27,615 nucleotides of DNA. It comes from DASXTS01 sp036505275. Lineage in GTDB: Bacteria; Actinomycetota; Actinomycetes; Mycobacteriales; Pseudonocardiaceae. A program made the position numbers and the translations under genes. Below are positions 7,437 through 15,483 of the stretch, piece after piece. The DNA is taken from NCBI GenBank assembly GCA_036505275.1, contig DASXTS010000082.1:1-27615 (forward strand), given 5' to 3'. Numbering within the stretch: position 1 is the stretch's first letter; every line of letters begins with the position of its first letter. Below the pieces are notes generated by a model, which had not been told where the DNA came from, made no database searches, and saw only the letters and a list, made by a program, of their open reading frames with translations.

Positions 7437-9541
7437 GACCGAGGGCCGACAGGGTGCGGCTGGCCCTCGCCGTCGCCGGCCTGGCGGCGTACCTCCTCGT
7501 TGCCCTGTTCGTCATCGGGGTCGGGGTCTGGTCCGGCGTCGCCGAGACCGACCACGTGGTCCTGGGTCGGGTGCTGGCGGAGCGGGCCGGCTGGCTGATC
7601 ATCGGCGGACTACTGTTGATCGGCGGGCTGGCGCTGCTGCTAGCCAGGCTGTTCTCCAGCTACCTTGTCCCGCTGCGCCGGATGGCGGCCGACACCCGGC
7701 TGATGACCTCGGCGAACCGGGCGCACCGCCTGGACGTCCGGACTCCGCCCGAGCTGGCGGCCCTCGCCGCGGCGGTAAACGAGGTGGCCGATCGCTCGCA
7801 GACCGGGGAGGAGGAGGTCGCCGCGCGCGTGGCCCAAGCGCGGGCGGAGCTCGCGCAGGAGCGCAACCGGCTGGCCGCCCTCATGGCCGAGCTGACCGTC
7901 CCCATCCTGGTCTGCACGGTCGACGGACGCATCCTGCTGTACAACCAGGCGGCCCGCGACCTCCTCAGTGAGGCCCACGTCGGCCTCGGCCGGTCGATCT
8001 TCGGCGTGCTGGATCGCAGCGCCTTCACCCACCTGCTGGACCGGATCAGCGCCGGTTCCGCTCGGTCCAACGCCGTCACCACCAGCTTCCGGGACCGGCT
8101 GCTGCGGGTGCACACGACGCCCATCGAGGGCTCGGCCGCAGGCCTGGGCGGCGTGGTCCTGACGATGGAGGACCTGACCCGCCGGGCGGCCGCATCGGAA
8201 CGTCGAGATGCGTCCCTGCGAGCGCTGACCGAGCAGACCCGTGGCGCGGTGGCCAACATCCGAGCCGCCGTCGAGACGATCCTCGACTACCCGGACATGG
8301 ACGCCGAGGGTCAACAGCAGTTCGCCCGGATAATCCGGGATGAGGCCGAACGGCTGAGCGCCCAGGTCGAGCTGGCGACCCCGCGGCCGGAGGAGGCACT
8401 CGGCGATCCGTCGCTGTTCGAGGACGTCCTCGCCGGCGACCTGCTCGCGGCCATCGAGCGCCGATTGACCGGCTCCGCGGTGACCGTCTCGGCCGCGCCC
8501 GAAGCGGACGACCTCTGGCTCACCGTGGACAGCTTCGGCGTGATCCGTACAGTGGCGGATCTTGTGGCCTGGCTCGGCGCGAACCACGGCGTGACCGATG
8601 CGCGTCTCAGGGTAGAGGCCACGGACAGCTACGCCGGCCTGGACGTGTGCTGGCCCGGAGCACCGCTGGATCCCGCCGCGATGGGCGAGTGGTCCGGCCA
8701 GCCGGCCGTGCGTGAGTGGCTGGAGCGGCACGGTTCCGAGATGTGGTCCGGGCACGACGAGGGCGGGGCGTATGTGCGGCTGCTCCTGCCGCGCGCCGCC
8801 GACGTGCCGACAACCCCGGCCCGTGATCATGAAATCCTGCCCGCTGGGCACCGGGCCGAGCGCCCGGAGTTCTACGACTTCGACCTGTTCCGCGCCGTCG
8901 ACATCCAGGCGAGCGCCGAGTGGGGCGCCCGAGCGCTGGGCGACCTGGCGTACACCGTGTTCGACACCGAGACGACGGGGCTGGCCCCGGACGAAGGCGA
9001 CGAGATCATATCGATCGGTGCGGTAAGGATTGTGAACCGCCGGGTGCTGCGCGCGGAGACGTACGAGCAGCTGGTGGACCCGCGGCGGCGGATCCCAGCG
9101 GCGTCGTTTGCGATACACGGCATTTCCGGGGAGATGGTCCGCGGACAGCCGACCATCGATCAGGTACTGCCGGAGTTCGCGCGGTTCGCCGAGGACACCG
9201 TGCTGGTGGGGCACGAGGTGGGGTTCGACATGCGCTTCATCGCACGCAAGGAACGCAGCGCCAGTGTCCGGTTCACCCAGCCCCTGCTCGACACGCGGCT
9301 GATGTCCGCGATCGTCCACCCCGAGCACGAGCGGCACTCGCTGGAGGCCATCGCCGAACGGCTCGGCGTGAGCGTCGTCGGGCGGCACACCGCGCTCGGC
9401 GATGCCCTCCTCACCGCCGAGGTCTTCGTCCGGCTGCTCGGGCTGCTCGAAGCGCGCGGACTGCGGACGCTCGGCGAGGTGCGCGCCGCCGCCGCCAAGG
9501 CCACGATCGCAACCACCTCCCCTCCCGAGCTTTCCCGGTGA
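7433..9541 (+). CDS. Membrane sensor protein (HAMP/PAS/kinase-like) with C-terminal DnaQ-type 3'-5' exonuclease
   Basis: The 702-residue protein starts at GTG 7433 inside the regulator stop (GTGA). Two helices near residues 9-31 and 50-72 are followed by a HAMP-like linker, a coiled coil (about 110-145) and a PAS-like domain (VPILVCTVDGRILLYNQAAR). Next comes a region resembling a histidine kinase without a clear H-box or ATP-binding boxes (about 250-460). The C-terminus is a DEDDh exonuclease: Exo I FDTETTG (Asp511, Glu513), Exo II VGHEVGFDMRF, Exo III HTALGDALLTAEVF, all key residues present. Such nucleases trim DNA or RNA 3' ends. The membrane anchor and sensor parts suggest that nuclease activity answers a signal, perhaps via the receiver. 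The fusion is probably real because the frame is unbroken and codon use is uniform. The nucleic-acid substrate is unknown. Confidence 0.88.
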   Translation: MRPRADRVRLALAVAGLAAYLLVALFVIGVGVWSGVAETDHVVLGRVLAERAGWLIIGGLLLIGGLALLLARLFSSYLVPLRRMAADTRLMTSANRAHRLDVRTPPELAALAAAVNEVADRSQTGEEEVAARVAQARAELAQERNRLAALMAELTVPILVCTVDGRILLYNQAARDLLSEAHVGLGRSIFGVLDRSAFTHLLDRISAGSARSNAVTTSFRDRLLRVHTTPIEGSAAGLGGVVLTMEDLTRRAAASERRDASLRALTEQTRGAVANIRAAVETILDYPDMDAEGQQQFARIIRDEAERLSAQVELATPRPEEALGDPSLFEDVLAGDLLAAIERRLTGSAVTVSAAPEADDLWLTVDSFGVIRTVADLVAWLGANHGVTDARLRVEATDSYAGLDVCWPGAPLDPAAMGEWSGQPAVREWLERHGSEMWSGHDEGGAYVRLLLPRAADVPTTPARDHEILPAGHRAERPEFYDFDLFRAVDIQASAEWGARALGDLAYTVFDTETTGLAPDEGDEIISIGAVRIVNRRVLRAETYEQLVDPRRRIPAASFAIHGISGEMVRGQPTIDQVLPEFARFAEDTVLVGHEVGFDMRFIARKERSASVRFTQPLLDTRLMSAIVHPEHERHSLEAIAERLGVSVVGRHTALGDALLTAEVFVRLLGLLEARGLRTLGEVRAAAAKATIATTSPPELSR

Positions 9542-9675
9542 TCTCGCCCGTCGCGGAGTAACCGTGCGCAGCTTCTAGCTAGGTCTCGACCCCATCGGCA
9601 CCGCGCGGAATGATCGACCCGATTGGGTGACCGGATCGCCAGGGTCCGCTCACACCCACGTTCAGTGGAGGGCAC

Positions 9676-10026
9676 ATGAGCACGCATGACGACGGAGCAC
9701 AGGTGCCGCCCTCACCCAGTGAGTCGCGGTTCGTGGCCGTCCAGCAGTCCAGCGAGTTTCAGGACCTGCGCCGGCGGTACCGACGGTGGGTGCTTCCGGT
9801 CGCGGCGATCTCGCTGCTCTGGTACTTCGCGTATGTGATTCTCGCCGCGTATGCGAAGGGCTTCATGAGCGTGAAGATCTTCGGCAACGTCAACGTTGCG
9901 CTGATCATGGGGTTGCTGCAGTTCGTGACGACCTTCGGTGTCACGGCGCTCTACATCCGATTTGCGGACAAGGTGCTCGACCCGGTCACCGCGCGGATGC
10001 GCGACGAGATCGAGGGCGGGGTGTGA
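9676..10026 (+). CDS. DUF485 membrane protein, symporter partner
   Basis: The 116-residue protein starts at ATG 9676 behind a strong GGAGG. A polar N-terminus of about 50 residues precedes two membrane helices (about 37-59 and 75-97). The motif SSEFQDLRRRYRRWVLPVAA matches DUF485 (YjcH-like) proteins, which are encoded directly before ActP-type acetate symporters. A 134-base gap separates it from the preceding gene, enough for its own promoter, although I found no clear one. The symporter gene starts 3 bases after its stop. Confidence 0.88.
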   Translation: MSTHDDGAQVPPSPSESRFVAVQQSSEFQDLRRRYRRWVLPVAAISLLWYFAYVILAAYAKGFMSVKIFGNVNVALIMGLLQFVTTFGVTALYIRFADKVLDPVTARMRDEIEGGV

Positions 10027-10029
10027 ACG

Positions 10030-11604
10030 ATGAAGGTCGGCAACCCCTGGCTCAACATCGCCATCTTCGCAATCTTCGTGGTCGTGACCATGGCCGTGGT
10101 GCTGCGCGCCAGCAAGACCAACAGGAGCGCCGCGGAGATGTACACGGCCGGAGCAGCCTTCTCCGGCCGGCAGAACGGCGTGGCGATCGCCGGTGACTAC
10201 CTGTCCGCGGCTTCGTTCCTCGGTATCGCCGGCGCGATCGCCCTCACCGGCTACGACGGCTTCCTTTACAGCATCGGCTTCCTGGTCGCGTGGTTGGTCG
10301 CGCTGTTGCTGGTCGCCGAGCCGCTGCGGAACACCGGCCGGTTCACCATGGCCGACGTCCTGGCCTTCCGGATGCAGGAGCGCCCGGTCCGCACCGCGGC
10401 GGCCACCTCGACCCTCGTCGTGTCGTTCTTCTACCTGCTGGCCCAGATGGCCGGTGCCGGCGGGTTGGTGGCGCTGCTGCTCGGGATCACCAACCGGGCG
10501 GGGCAGAGCTTCGTGATCGCCGGCGTGGGCCTGCTGATGATCGCCTACGTGCTCATCGGCGGCATGAAGGGAACGACGTACGTCCAGATCATCAAAGCGG
10601 CACTGCTGATCATCGGCGCCGGGTTGATCACCGTCTGGGTGCTGGGCAAGTTCGGCCTCAACTTCTCCGCACTGCTCGGCCGGGGAGCCCAGAAGGGCGC
10701 GTCGCTGGACCCGGGCAAGAAGTACGGGGTATCCGCACTGTCCAAGCTGGACTTCATCTCACTGTCGATGGCGCTGGTGCTGGGCACCGCCGGCCTGCCG
10801 CACATCCTCATGCGGTTCTACACGGTGCCGACGGCGAAGGAGGCCCGCCGGTCCGTCTCCTGGGCCATCTGGCTGATCGGCCTGTTCTACCTGTTCACGC
10901 TGGTCCTCGGCTACGGAGCGGCCGCTCTGGTCGGGCCGGAGCGGATCAACGCGGCACCGGGTAAGGCCAACTCGGCGGCCCCGCTGCTGGCCTACGAACT
11001 GGGTGGCACCCTGCTGCTCGGTGTGATCTCCGCCGTCGCGTTCGCCACCATCCTGGCCGTGGTCGCCGGGTTGACGATCACCGCGTCGGCGTCCTTCGCG
11101 CACGACATCTACGCCAGCGTGATCCACCGGGGGCGTGCCCCCGAGGGCTCGGAGGTGCGCGTCGCCCGGATCGCCGCGCTGGTGGTGGGCGCGGTAGCCA
11201 TCCTCGGAGGCATCGTCGCCAACGGGCAGAACATCGCCTTCCTGGTGGCGCTGGCGTTTGCCGTCGCGGCGTCGGCGAACCTGCCGACGATCCTCTACTC
11301 GCTGTTCTGGAAACGATTCAACACCCGCGGCTGCCTGTGGAGCATCTACGGCGGGTTGCTCATCACCATCACGCTGATCTTCTTCTCGCCCGCGGTGAGC
11401 GGGGACCGCGCCGCCATGTTCCCCCACTCGGACTGGTCATGGTTCCCGTTGGCCAACCCCGGACTGATCTCGATCCCGGCGTCCTTCCTGCTCGGCTACC
11501 TCGGGACGGTCACCAGCAGGGAGCACCTGGAGGGCAAGTACGCCGAGATGGAGGTCCGCTCACTGACCGGTGCCGGGGCCGTACGGGAGGCGCTGGAGCA
11601 CTAG
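10030..11604 (+). CDS. actP: ActP-type cation/acetate (monocarboxylate) symporter
   Basis: The 524-residue SLC5-family transporter has about 13 predicted membrane helices. Hallmarks are the early segment AAEMYTAGAAFSGRQNGVAI with GDYLSAASFLG, GGMKGTTYVQIIKAALLIIG, and LGTAGLPHILMRFYTVPTAK, all typical of ActP/MctP proteins. These import acetate and similar short carboxylates with sodium or protons. Pairing with DUF485 and with a CrbS-like sensor kinase upstream fits this role. Exact specificity (acetate, propionate, pyruvate) cannot be read from the sequence. The gene ends before a strong hairpin that separates it from convergent genes. Confidence 0.9.
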   Translation: MKVGNPWLNIAIFAIFVVVTMAVVLRASKTNRSAAEMYTAGAAFSGRQNGVAIAGDYLSAASFLGIAGAIALTGYDGFLYSIGFLVAWLVALLLVAEPLRNTGRFTMADVLAFRMQERPVRTAAATSTLVVSFFYLLAQMAGAGGLVALLLGITNRAGQSFVIAGVGLLMIAYVLIGGMKGTTYVQIIKAALLIIGAGLITVWVLGKFGLNFSALLGRGAQKGASLDPGKKYGVSALSKLDFISLSMALVLGTAGLPHILMRFYTVPTAKEARRSVSWAIWLIGLFYLFTLVLGYGAAALVGPERINAAPGKANSAAPLLAYELGGTLLLGVISAVAFATILAVVAGLTITASASFAHDIYASVIHRGRAPEGSEVRVARIAALVVGAVAILGGIVANGQNIAFLVALAFAVAASANLPTILYSLFWKRFNTRGCLWSIYGGLLITITLIFFSPAVSGDRAAMFPHSDWSWFPLANPGLISIPASFLLGYLGTVTSREHLEGKYAEMEVRSLTGAGAVREALEH

Positions 11605-11620
11605 CTGGCCGGGGCCGTGC

Positions 11621-11671
11621 CGGTGGATGGACCATCGTGCCGACAGAGCCACGCACGTGGTCCATTCACCG
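11621..11671. terminator. Bidirectional terminator-like hairpin between convergent genes
   Basis: GGTGGATGGACCATCGTGC (11622-11640) pairs with GCACGTGGTCCATTCACC (11653-11670), with one mismatch and one bulge, across a 12-base loop. The outer C-G pair 11621/11671 extends the stem to about 19 bp. It lies between the actP stop (11604) and the stop of the convergent PRC-barrel gene (11700), where a shared terminator is expected. No T-tract is visible. Confidence 0.65.
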
Positions 11672-11699
11672 GATGGCCGCCAGGGGCGAGCCGATGGCG

Positions 11700-12059
11700 C
11701 TACAGACCTGTGTCGTACATCCCGTGGTAGTAGCCGGTCAAGGCGTCCTGGAAGCTGGCGGTACGCCGCTGGTCGGGGCGGAATTCCGGGGCGTTGCGGA
11801 TGTCATCCTTGGTCCGGTCGATGATCACCTTCCGGCCGGACGGGTCGATCCGCGTCACGGTGTACGCGGGGACGATCACCTGGCGCCCGGACAGCCACTC
11901 TCCGGTATCGAGGACGATGTAGTTGACCCGGACATCGTTGCTCACCTTGTCGACGGTCCCGAGAGTGCCGTCCGGCCCCACAACCTCGTACCCGCCGAGA
12001 TCCACGCTCCTGGCCGAGAACGCCATGTTTTCCCGAAACTGCCACACGTCTTCCGGCAT
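11700..12059 (-). CDS. PRC-barrel domain protein
   Basis: The 119-residue protein starts at ATG 12059, chosen because GAGGAGG stands about six bases upstream. An ATG at 12107 is in frame but has no such site. The sequence ARSVDLGGYEVVGPDGTLGT followed by VDKVSNDVRVNYIVLDTG is the PRC-barrel pattern: a short beta barrel known from photosynthetic reaction centre H subunits, RimM and many actinobacterial stress proteins. A C-terminal extension (PSGRKVIIDRTKDDIRNAPE and beyond) matches the stress-associated type. The partner or ligand is unknown. Confidence 0.8.
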   Translation of the reverse strand: MPEDVWQFRENMAFSARSVDLGGYEVVGPDGTLGTVDKVSNDVRVNYIVLDTGEWLSGRQVIVPAYTVTRIDPSGRKVIIDRTKDDIRNAPEFRPDQRRTASFQDALTGYYHGMYDTGL

Positions 12060-12149
12060 CGCGGCCTCCTCCTCGAGAATGCCAGGCATCATGCCACCGC
12101 CGAGCACGGCAATGTTTCAATTCTGAGCGGGTTTGCTGCCAGCATCTGG

Positions 12150-12311
12150 TCACCCCGCGACGGCTGGTTCCAGCTCGAAGGTGGCCAGCAACTCCTCCAA
12201 CGCGCGCTGATCTGGGCCGACGAAGGGATCGGCGTCGGGCGCCAAGGTCAGCATCTGATACGCAGCCGCCGCGCGCATTGCTTCGGCCAGTTCCCGAAAC
12301 TCCGCCCTCAC
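12150..12311 (-). CDS. Small hypothetical protein coupled to the membrane protein gene
   Basis: A GTG at 12311 overlaps the TGA of the upstream membrane-protein gene (GTGA at 12308-12311). The 53-residue product (VRAEFRELAEAMRAAAAYQM, ending FELEPAVAG) is acidic and predicted mainly helical, with no membrane segment. No family recognised. The overlap and codon pattern argue for a real gene, translationally coupled. Confidence 0.5.
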   Translation of the reverse strand: MRAEFRELAEAMRAAAAYQMLTLAPDADPFVGPDQRALEELLATFELEPAVAG

Positions 12312-13003
12312 GGCCGTGCGAATTTCATGCCACGGCCATTCGCGTCGGCCGGTGTCGGCAGCCGCGTGGCGGCCCGCCACAGGATCACGGCAAGCCACAG
12401 CAGCCCCGCTGCCAGCAGCACGCCATGGCCGATGCGCAGCGCGGGCGGGGCGAAGAACTGCGGCAGGAACATCACGAAGCCCAGCGCGAACAGGATGCCG
12501 CTGGCCCGTGGCAGGGTGCCGGAACTCCACACCGCCACCGCCACCATCACGGCGCCCACCGCCAACAACACCAGCCCCAGCAGGAACACGGTGATCTGCG
12601 CCGGGCCGAACCGGACCGCCTCCACCAAGCCCAGCAGGTCCACGCCCGGATTGCCGGCGGCGCGGCGGGCGATCGCGTTGAGCCCGAAGTCCTCCGCCCC
12701 GTAGTACGGCAGCGTCAGACCGGCCCCGACCCAGAACACGACCACCCCGGCCGCCGCCACCCGCCCCGTACGGTCGCCGGCCAGCACGCCACGCAACGCC
12801 AGCAGCCCCAGCGGCACCAGGATGAAGCCGACCATCGCAAACAAGTGCGAGGCCACCCAGGCCGGCGACGACATCGCCGCTGTGGCGCCCACCACGGTCG
12901 ACTCGTCCTCCCATGGCCGCACCGCCGGGTAGAGCAGGAACATCACCGCGGCGGCGGCCAGCGCGACGCCGCCCCGCCGGCTACGCGGAACAGGATCAAC
13001 CAC
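12308..13003 (-). CDS. Polytopic membrane protein of unknown function
   Basis: The 231-residue protein starts at GTG 13003 behind GAGGAGG. It has six or seven hydrophobic helices, beginning GGVALAAAAVMFLLYPAVRP and including LFAMVGFILVPLGLLALRG and GLLWLAVILWRAA near the end. An acidic WEDES loop follows the first helix. It resembles uncharacterised actinobacterial integral membrane proteins; I see no transporter or enzyme signature. It is followed by a coupled 53-residue ORF. Confidence 0.75.
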   Translation of the reverse strand: MVDPVPRSRRGGVALAAAAVMFLLYPAVRPWEDESTVVGATAAMSSPAWVASHLFAMVGFILVPLGLLALRGVLAGDRTGRVAAAGVVVFWVGAGLTLPYYGAEDFGLNAIARRAAGNPGVDLLGLVEAVRFGPAQITVFLLGLVLLAVGAVMVAVAVWSSGTLPRASGILFALGFVMFLPQFFAPPALRIGHGVLLAAGLLWLAVILWRAATRLPTPADANGRGMKFARP

Positions 13004-13220
13004 GGGACCTCCTCACCGATAATGCCGGGCACCCAGCCGCTCCCCAGCGCGGCACCCGGCTCGAGCGCGCGTGCAACACGTCCAGCCTCGGCAACGCCGC
13101 CGTCCATGTCATCACTTTGGAGGCGTCCAACCTCGGTTCGGGCACCGGAAGACTCGGGCTTCGGCTCAGCCTGGCTTGCTGGTCGGATAGCCAGGCCTGT
13201 CACAGTGTGCGTATAAAGGG

Positions 13221-13330
13221 GTGCCAAAGACCGAGTTTCGTAGCCAGGGAGGGCGCCGCGAGCGGCTGATCGAGGAGCATCTCACCCGAAGGTTCGGAAC
13301 CAGCCGGGCACCGCTGCGTGGGCTGACCGG
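13221..13330 (+). pseudogene. Fragment of a GntR-family regulator (helix-turn-helix only)
   Basis: From GTG 13221 the frame gives VPKTEFRSQGGRRERLIEEH, then LTRRFGTSRAPLRGL. This closely follows the winged-helix core of FadR/FCD-type GntR regulators (GxRLxExxLAxxFGVSRxPVREAL). Both the first helix and everything after APLR are missing or unrelated, and the frame then runs antisense through the recombinase remnant. So this is a scrap of about 25 recognisable residues. It may once have encoded the regulator of the neighbouring catabolic cluster, which is inference. Confidence 0.5.
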
Positions 13331-13447
13331 CCCGGAACTGCGGGGAACTCCTCCTCGAGAACTGGCACGCATCGCCTGTACTGCCGAGGCGCGCCCGGAT
13401 GCGTGCGGTGAACGGCCACCGTGCCTGCTCGATGTGCGCTTTCCAGT

Positions 13448-13737
13448 TCTCGCCGCGCCGCCAGTCGATGTCATCCAGGGCGAGCCGGGCGACCTCGCCC
13501 GCGCAATCCCAGCCGACCCAACAGCACCATTACCGCGTCGCGTCGGCCGGTCGGCGTGTGCCGGTCGCAGGCCGCCAGCAGCCTGCGCAGCTCGCTCGGC
13601 TGCAGCCCCTTCGGCAGGTTGGACAGCCGCCAACCCGGCACCGAGGGGACCGCAGTCGCCAGCGACGTCGGCACCTGCCCACTCAAGTGCAGCCAGCGCA
13701 GCAGCGTGGCGCGAAGCTGATCCCGGTCGAATGCCGG
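13448..13737 (-). pseudogene. Fragment of a tyrosine recombinase/integrase (XerD-like)
   Basis: The minus strand reads RDQLRATLLRWLHLSGQVPT, then WRLSNLPKGLQPSELRRLLA and RRDAVMVLLGRLGLRG. That is the end of the arm/core-binding domain and the start of the catalytic domain of a phage-type integrase. A one-base shift near 13510 moves the continuation EVARLALDDIDWRRGE into another frame. The catalytic R(GLRxxE) region survives but the H-x-x-R and tyrosine parts are absent. The 5' end is fused to an aldehyde dehydrogenase fragment near 13737. Non-functional. Confidence 0.65.
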
Positions 13738-13909
13738 GCGCGCGGGCGGCGACCGCGGTGTCCATGTCCGCGGCAACGGCGCGCGGCACGCCGCCCGTCG
13801 CCTCCTCGGTCGCCGGGTTGATCACGTCGAGGCGCTCGTCGCCGTGCGGTTGGACGAAGTCGCACCCGATGAAGAACGTGTGCTGAGCAATGCGCGCCCC
13901 GGTGGTCAT
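13738..13909 (-). pseudogene. N-terminal stub of an aldehyde dehydrogenase
   Basis: An ATG at 13909 with GAGGA upstream opens a frame reading QHTFFIGCDFVQPHGDERLD, then VINPATEEATGGVPRAVAAD and MDTAVAAR. This is the N-terminal arm of a class 1/2-type aldehyde dehydrogenase, which normally runs to about 480 residues. After about 57 residues it joins integrase sequence. The stub begins 20 bases after the carboxyltransferase stop, so it was the last gene of that operon before the truncation. Substitutions at normally conserved sites (FIGG to FIGC) are consistent with decay. Confidence 0.7.
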
Positions 13910-13929
13910 GACAATCCTCGGGTCGGGCT

Positions 13930-15483
13930 CTAGGGGCGGACGCCGTACCGTGGCTTGGGGCCGAGATCGTGAGCCATGCGGGGGATCGCGACCTCGAGGT
14001 AACGAATGAGCAGCAGCCGCGTGTCCCGCGGGTCGATCAGGTCCTCGACGCCGAACGACTCTGCGATCGGAAAGACGCTGCGCATCAGGTTGAGCCGGGT
14101 CTCCAGCTCCCTACGCGCCCGCTCCGGATCAGCCGACTCGGCGATCATTCTGCGGTACGCGGTCTCGACGCCGCCCGCGATCGGCAGCGAACCCCATTCG
14201 CCGGACGGCCAGCCGAGGCGCAGGCCGAGGTGCGCAGGCGTGCTGGTCGCACAGCCAGCCATCCCGAAGCAGCGGCGGACGTGCACGGTGATGGACGGCA
14301 CGGTGATCTGGTGCGCCAGCCACAGCGTGCGCATGCCGGCGCGCAGCGTGCCGGCCGCCTCCGCCTCCGGCCCGATCATGAAGCCGGGGACGTCGACAAA
14401 GTGCACGACCGGGATGTGGAACGTGTCGCACAACTCCATGAAATGGGTGGTCTTGTCGGCACCGGCGGCGTCGACCGCGCCGGCCTGGTACAAGGGGTCG
14501 TTGGCCACAACGCCCACGACGTGCCCGTTGAGGCGGGCGAGCGCGGTAATGATGCACCGCCCGAAGTAGGGCTTCACCTCGAAGATCGATCCCTGATCCA
14601 TGACGAGCTCGATAAGCCGGCGCATGTCGTACCCCCGCCGGGACTCACGCGGGATGATCGTCAGCAGTTCCTCTTCGCGCCGATCCGGCCAGTCGTCCGG
14701 CTCGACGTAGGGTGGTAGCTCCCACACGTTCTGGGGTAGGTAAGAAAGGAACGTTGCGATCTGCTCGAAGCAGTCCGGTTCATCGACGGCCTCGTTGTCC
14801 GCGATCCCGCTGACATGGACGTGCACGCCGGTTCCGCCGAGATCCTGCTTGGTGACCTCCGTGCCGAGTGCGCGCTTGACAATGGTTGGGCCAGCGGCGA
14901 ACAGCTCCGCGCCGCGAACCATGCACGTCCAATGCGTTAGCAGCGCATAGGCCGCGATCCCGCCAGCGACGGCTCCCATGATGCCGCCGATCATCGGCAC
15001 CTGGCCCATGAGCTCGAGCGGATCTGACCAGTCCTTGCTGTTCGGGAGGTAGGAGCGTCCCAGCCTCTCCATGGTCTGGATGCTGGCGCCGGCCCCGTCG
15101 AGGAATTGCACGAGCGGGATGCGGTACTCCTTCGCCATCGCGAAGGCCATGTCGCGCTTGTTCCGCCCGTTCGGGCCGCTGCCCGATCCGCCGCGCACCG
15201 TGAAGTCCTCGCCGGCGACTACGACGTCCCGCCCGTCGATCGTTGCGAGCCCGGCGACGTAAGGACTCGGGACGAACGATCGCAACGCGCCGTCGTCGTA
15301 GGTTGCGTGGCCGACGAGCTGACCGATCTCGAGGAAGGAACCGGCGTCGACCAGCCCGTCGATGCGCTCGCGGATCGTCAACCGCCCCTGCTCGTGCTGG
15401 CGGGCCACCCGCTCCTCACCACCCATGCCGAGGGCCAGGTCCCGGCGCCGCCGGATGTCCTCGACTTCCTCGCGCCACGTCAT
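13930..15483 (-). CDS. Acyl-CoA carboxylase carboxyltransferase (beta) subunit
   Basis: The 517-residue protein covers both carboxyltransferase halves. The N-half carries GRLTIRERIDGLVDAGSFLE, an acyl-CoA/biotin site pattern (VVVAGEDFTVRGGSGSG) and MGAVAGGIAAYALLTHW. The C-half carries VVANDPLYQAGAVDAAGADK and VDVPGFMIGPEAEAAGTLR. It transfers CO2 from carboxybiotin to an acyl-CoA such as propionyl-, methylcrotonyl- or another CoA ester; the substrate cannot be set by eye. The start ATG 15483 overlaps the preceding ligase stop. No biotin carboxylase or biotin carrier gene is present in the window, so those subunits must come from elsewhere. Confidence 0.88.
   Translation of the reverse strand: MTWREEVEDIRRRRDLALGMGGEERVARQHEQGRLTIRERIDGLVDAGSFLEIGQLVGHATYDDGALRSFVPSPYVAGLATIDGRDVVVAGEDFTVRGGSGSGPNGRNKRDMAFAMAKEYRIPLVQFLDGAGASIQTMERLGRSYLPNSKDWSDPLELMGQVPMIGGIMGAVAGGIAAYALLTHWTCMVRGAELFAAGPTIVKRALGTEVTKQDLGGTGVHVHVSGIADNEAVDEPDCFEQIATFLSYLPQNVWELPPYVEPDDWPDRREEELLTIIPRESRRGYDMRRLIELVMDQGSIFEVKPYFGRCIITALARLNGHVVGVVANDPLYQAGAVDAAGADKTTHFMELCDTFHIPVVHFVDVPGFMIGPEAEAAGTLRAGMRTLWLAHQITVPSITVHVRRCFGMAGCATSTPAHLGLRLGWPSGEWGSLPIAGGVETAYRRMIAESADPERARRELETRLNLMRSVFPIAESFGVEDLIDPRDTRLLLIRYLEVAIPRMAHDLGPKPRYGVRP

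Noticed and set aside
7640..9388. 582-residue minus-strand open frame
   Set aside because: Antisense to the exonuclease-fusion gene, with no recognisable motif and no suitable ribosome-binding site.
9542..9675. Promoter or riboswitch in the gap before the DUF485 gene
   Set aside because: No convincing -35/-10 pair or conserved fold was visible by eye, although a promoter there is plausible.
13166..13909. 247-residue minus-strand open frame as an intact gene
   Set aside because: Only its first 57 residues are aldehyde dehydrogenase-like; the rest is out of frame with integrase sequence and antisense to a GntR fragment.
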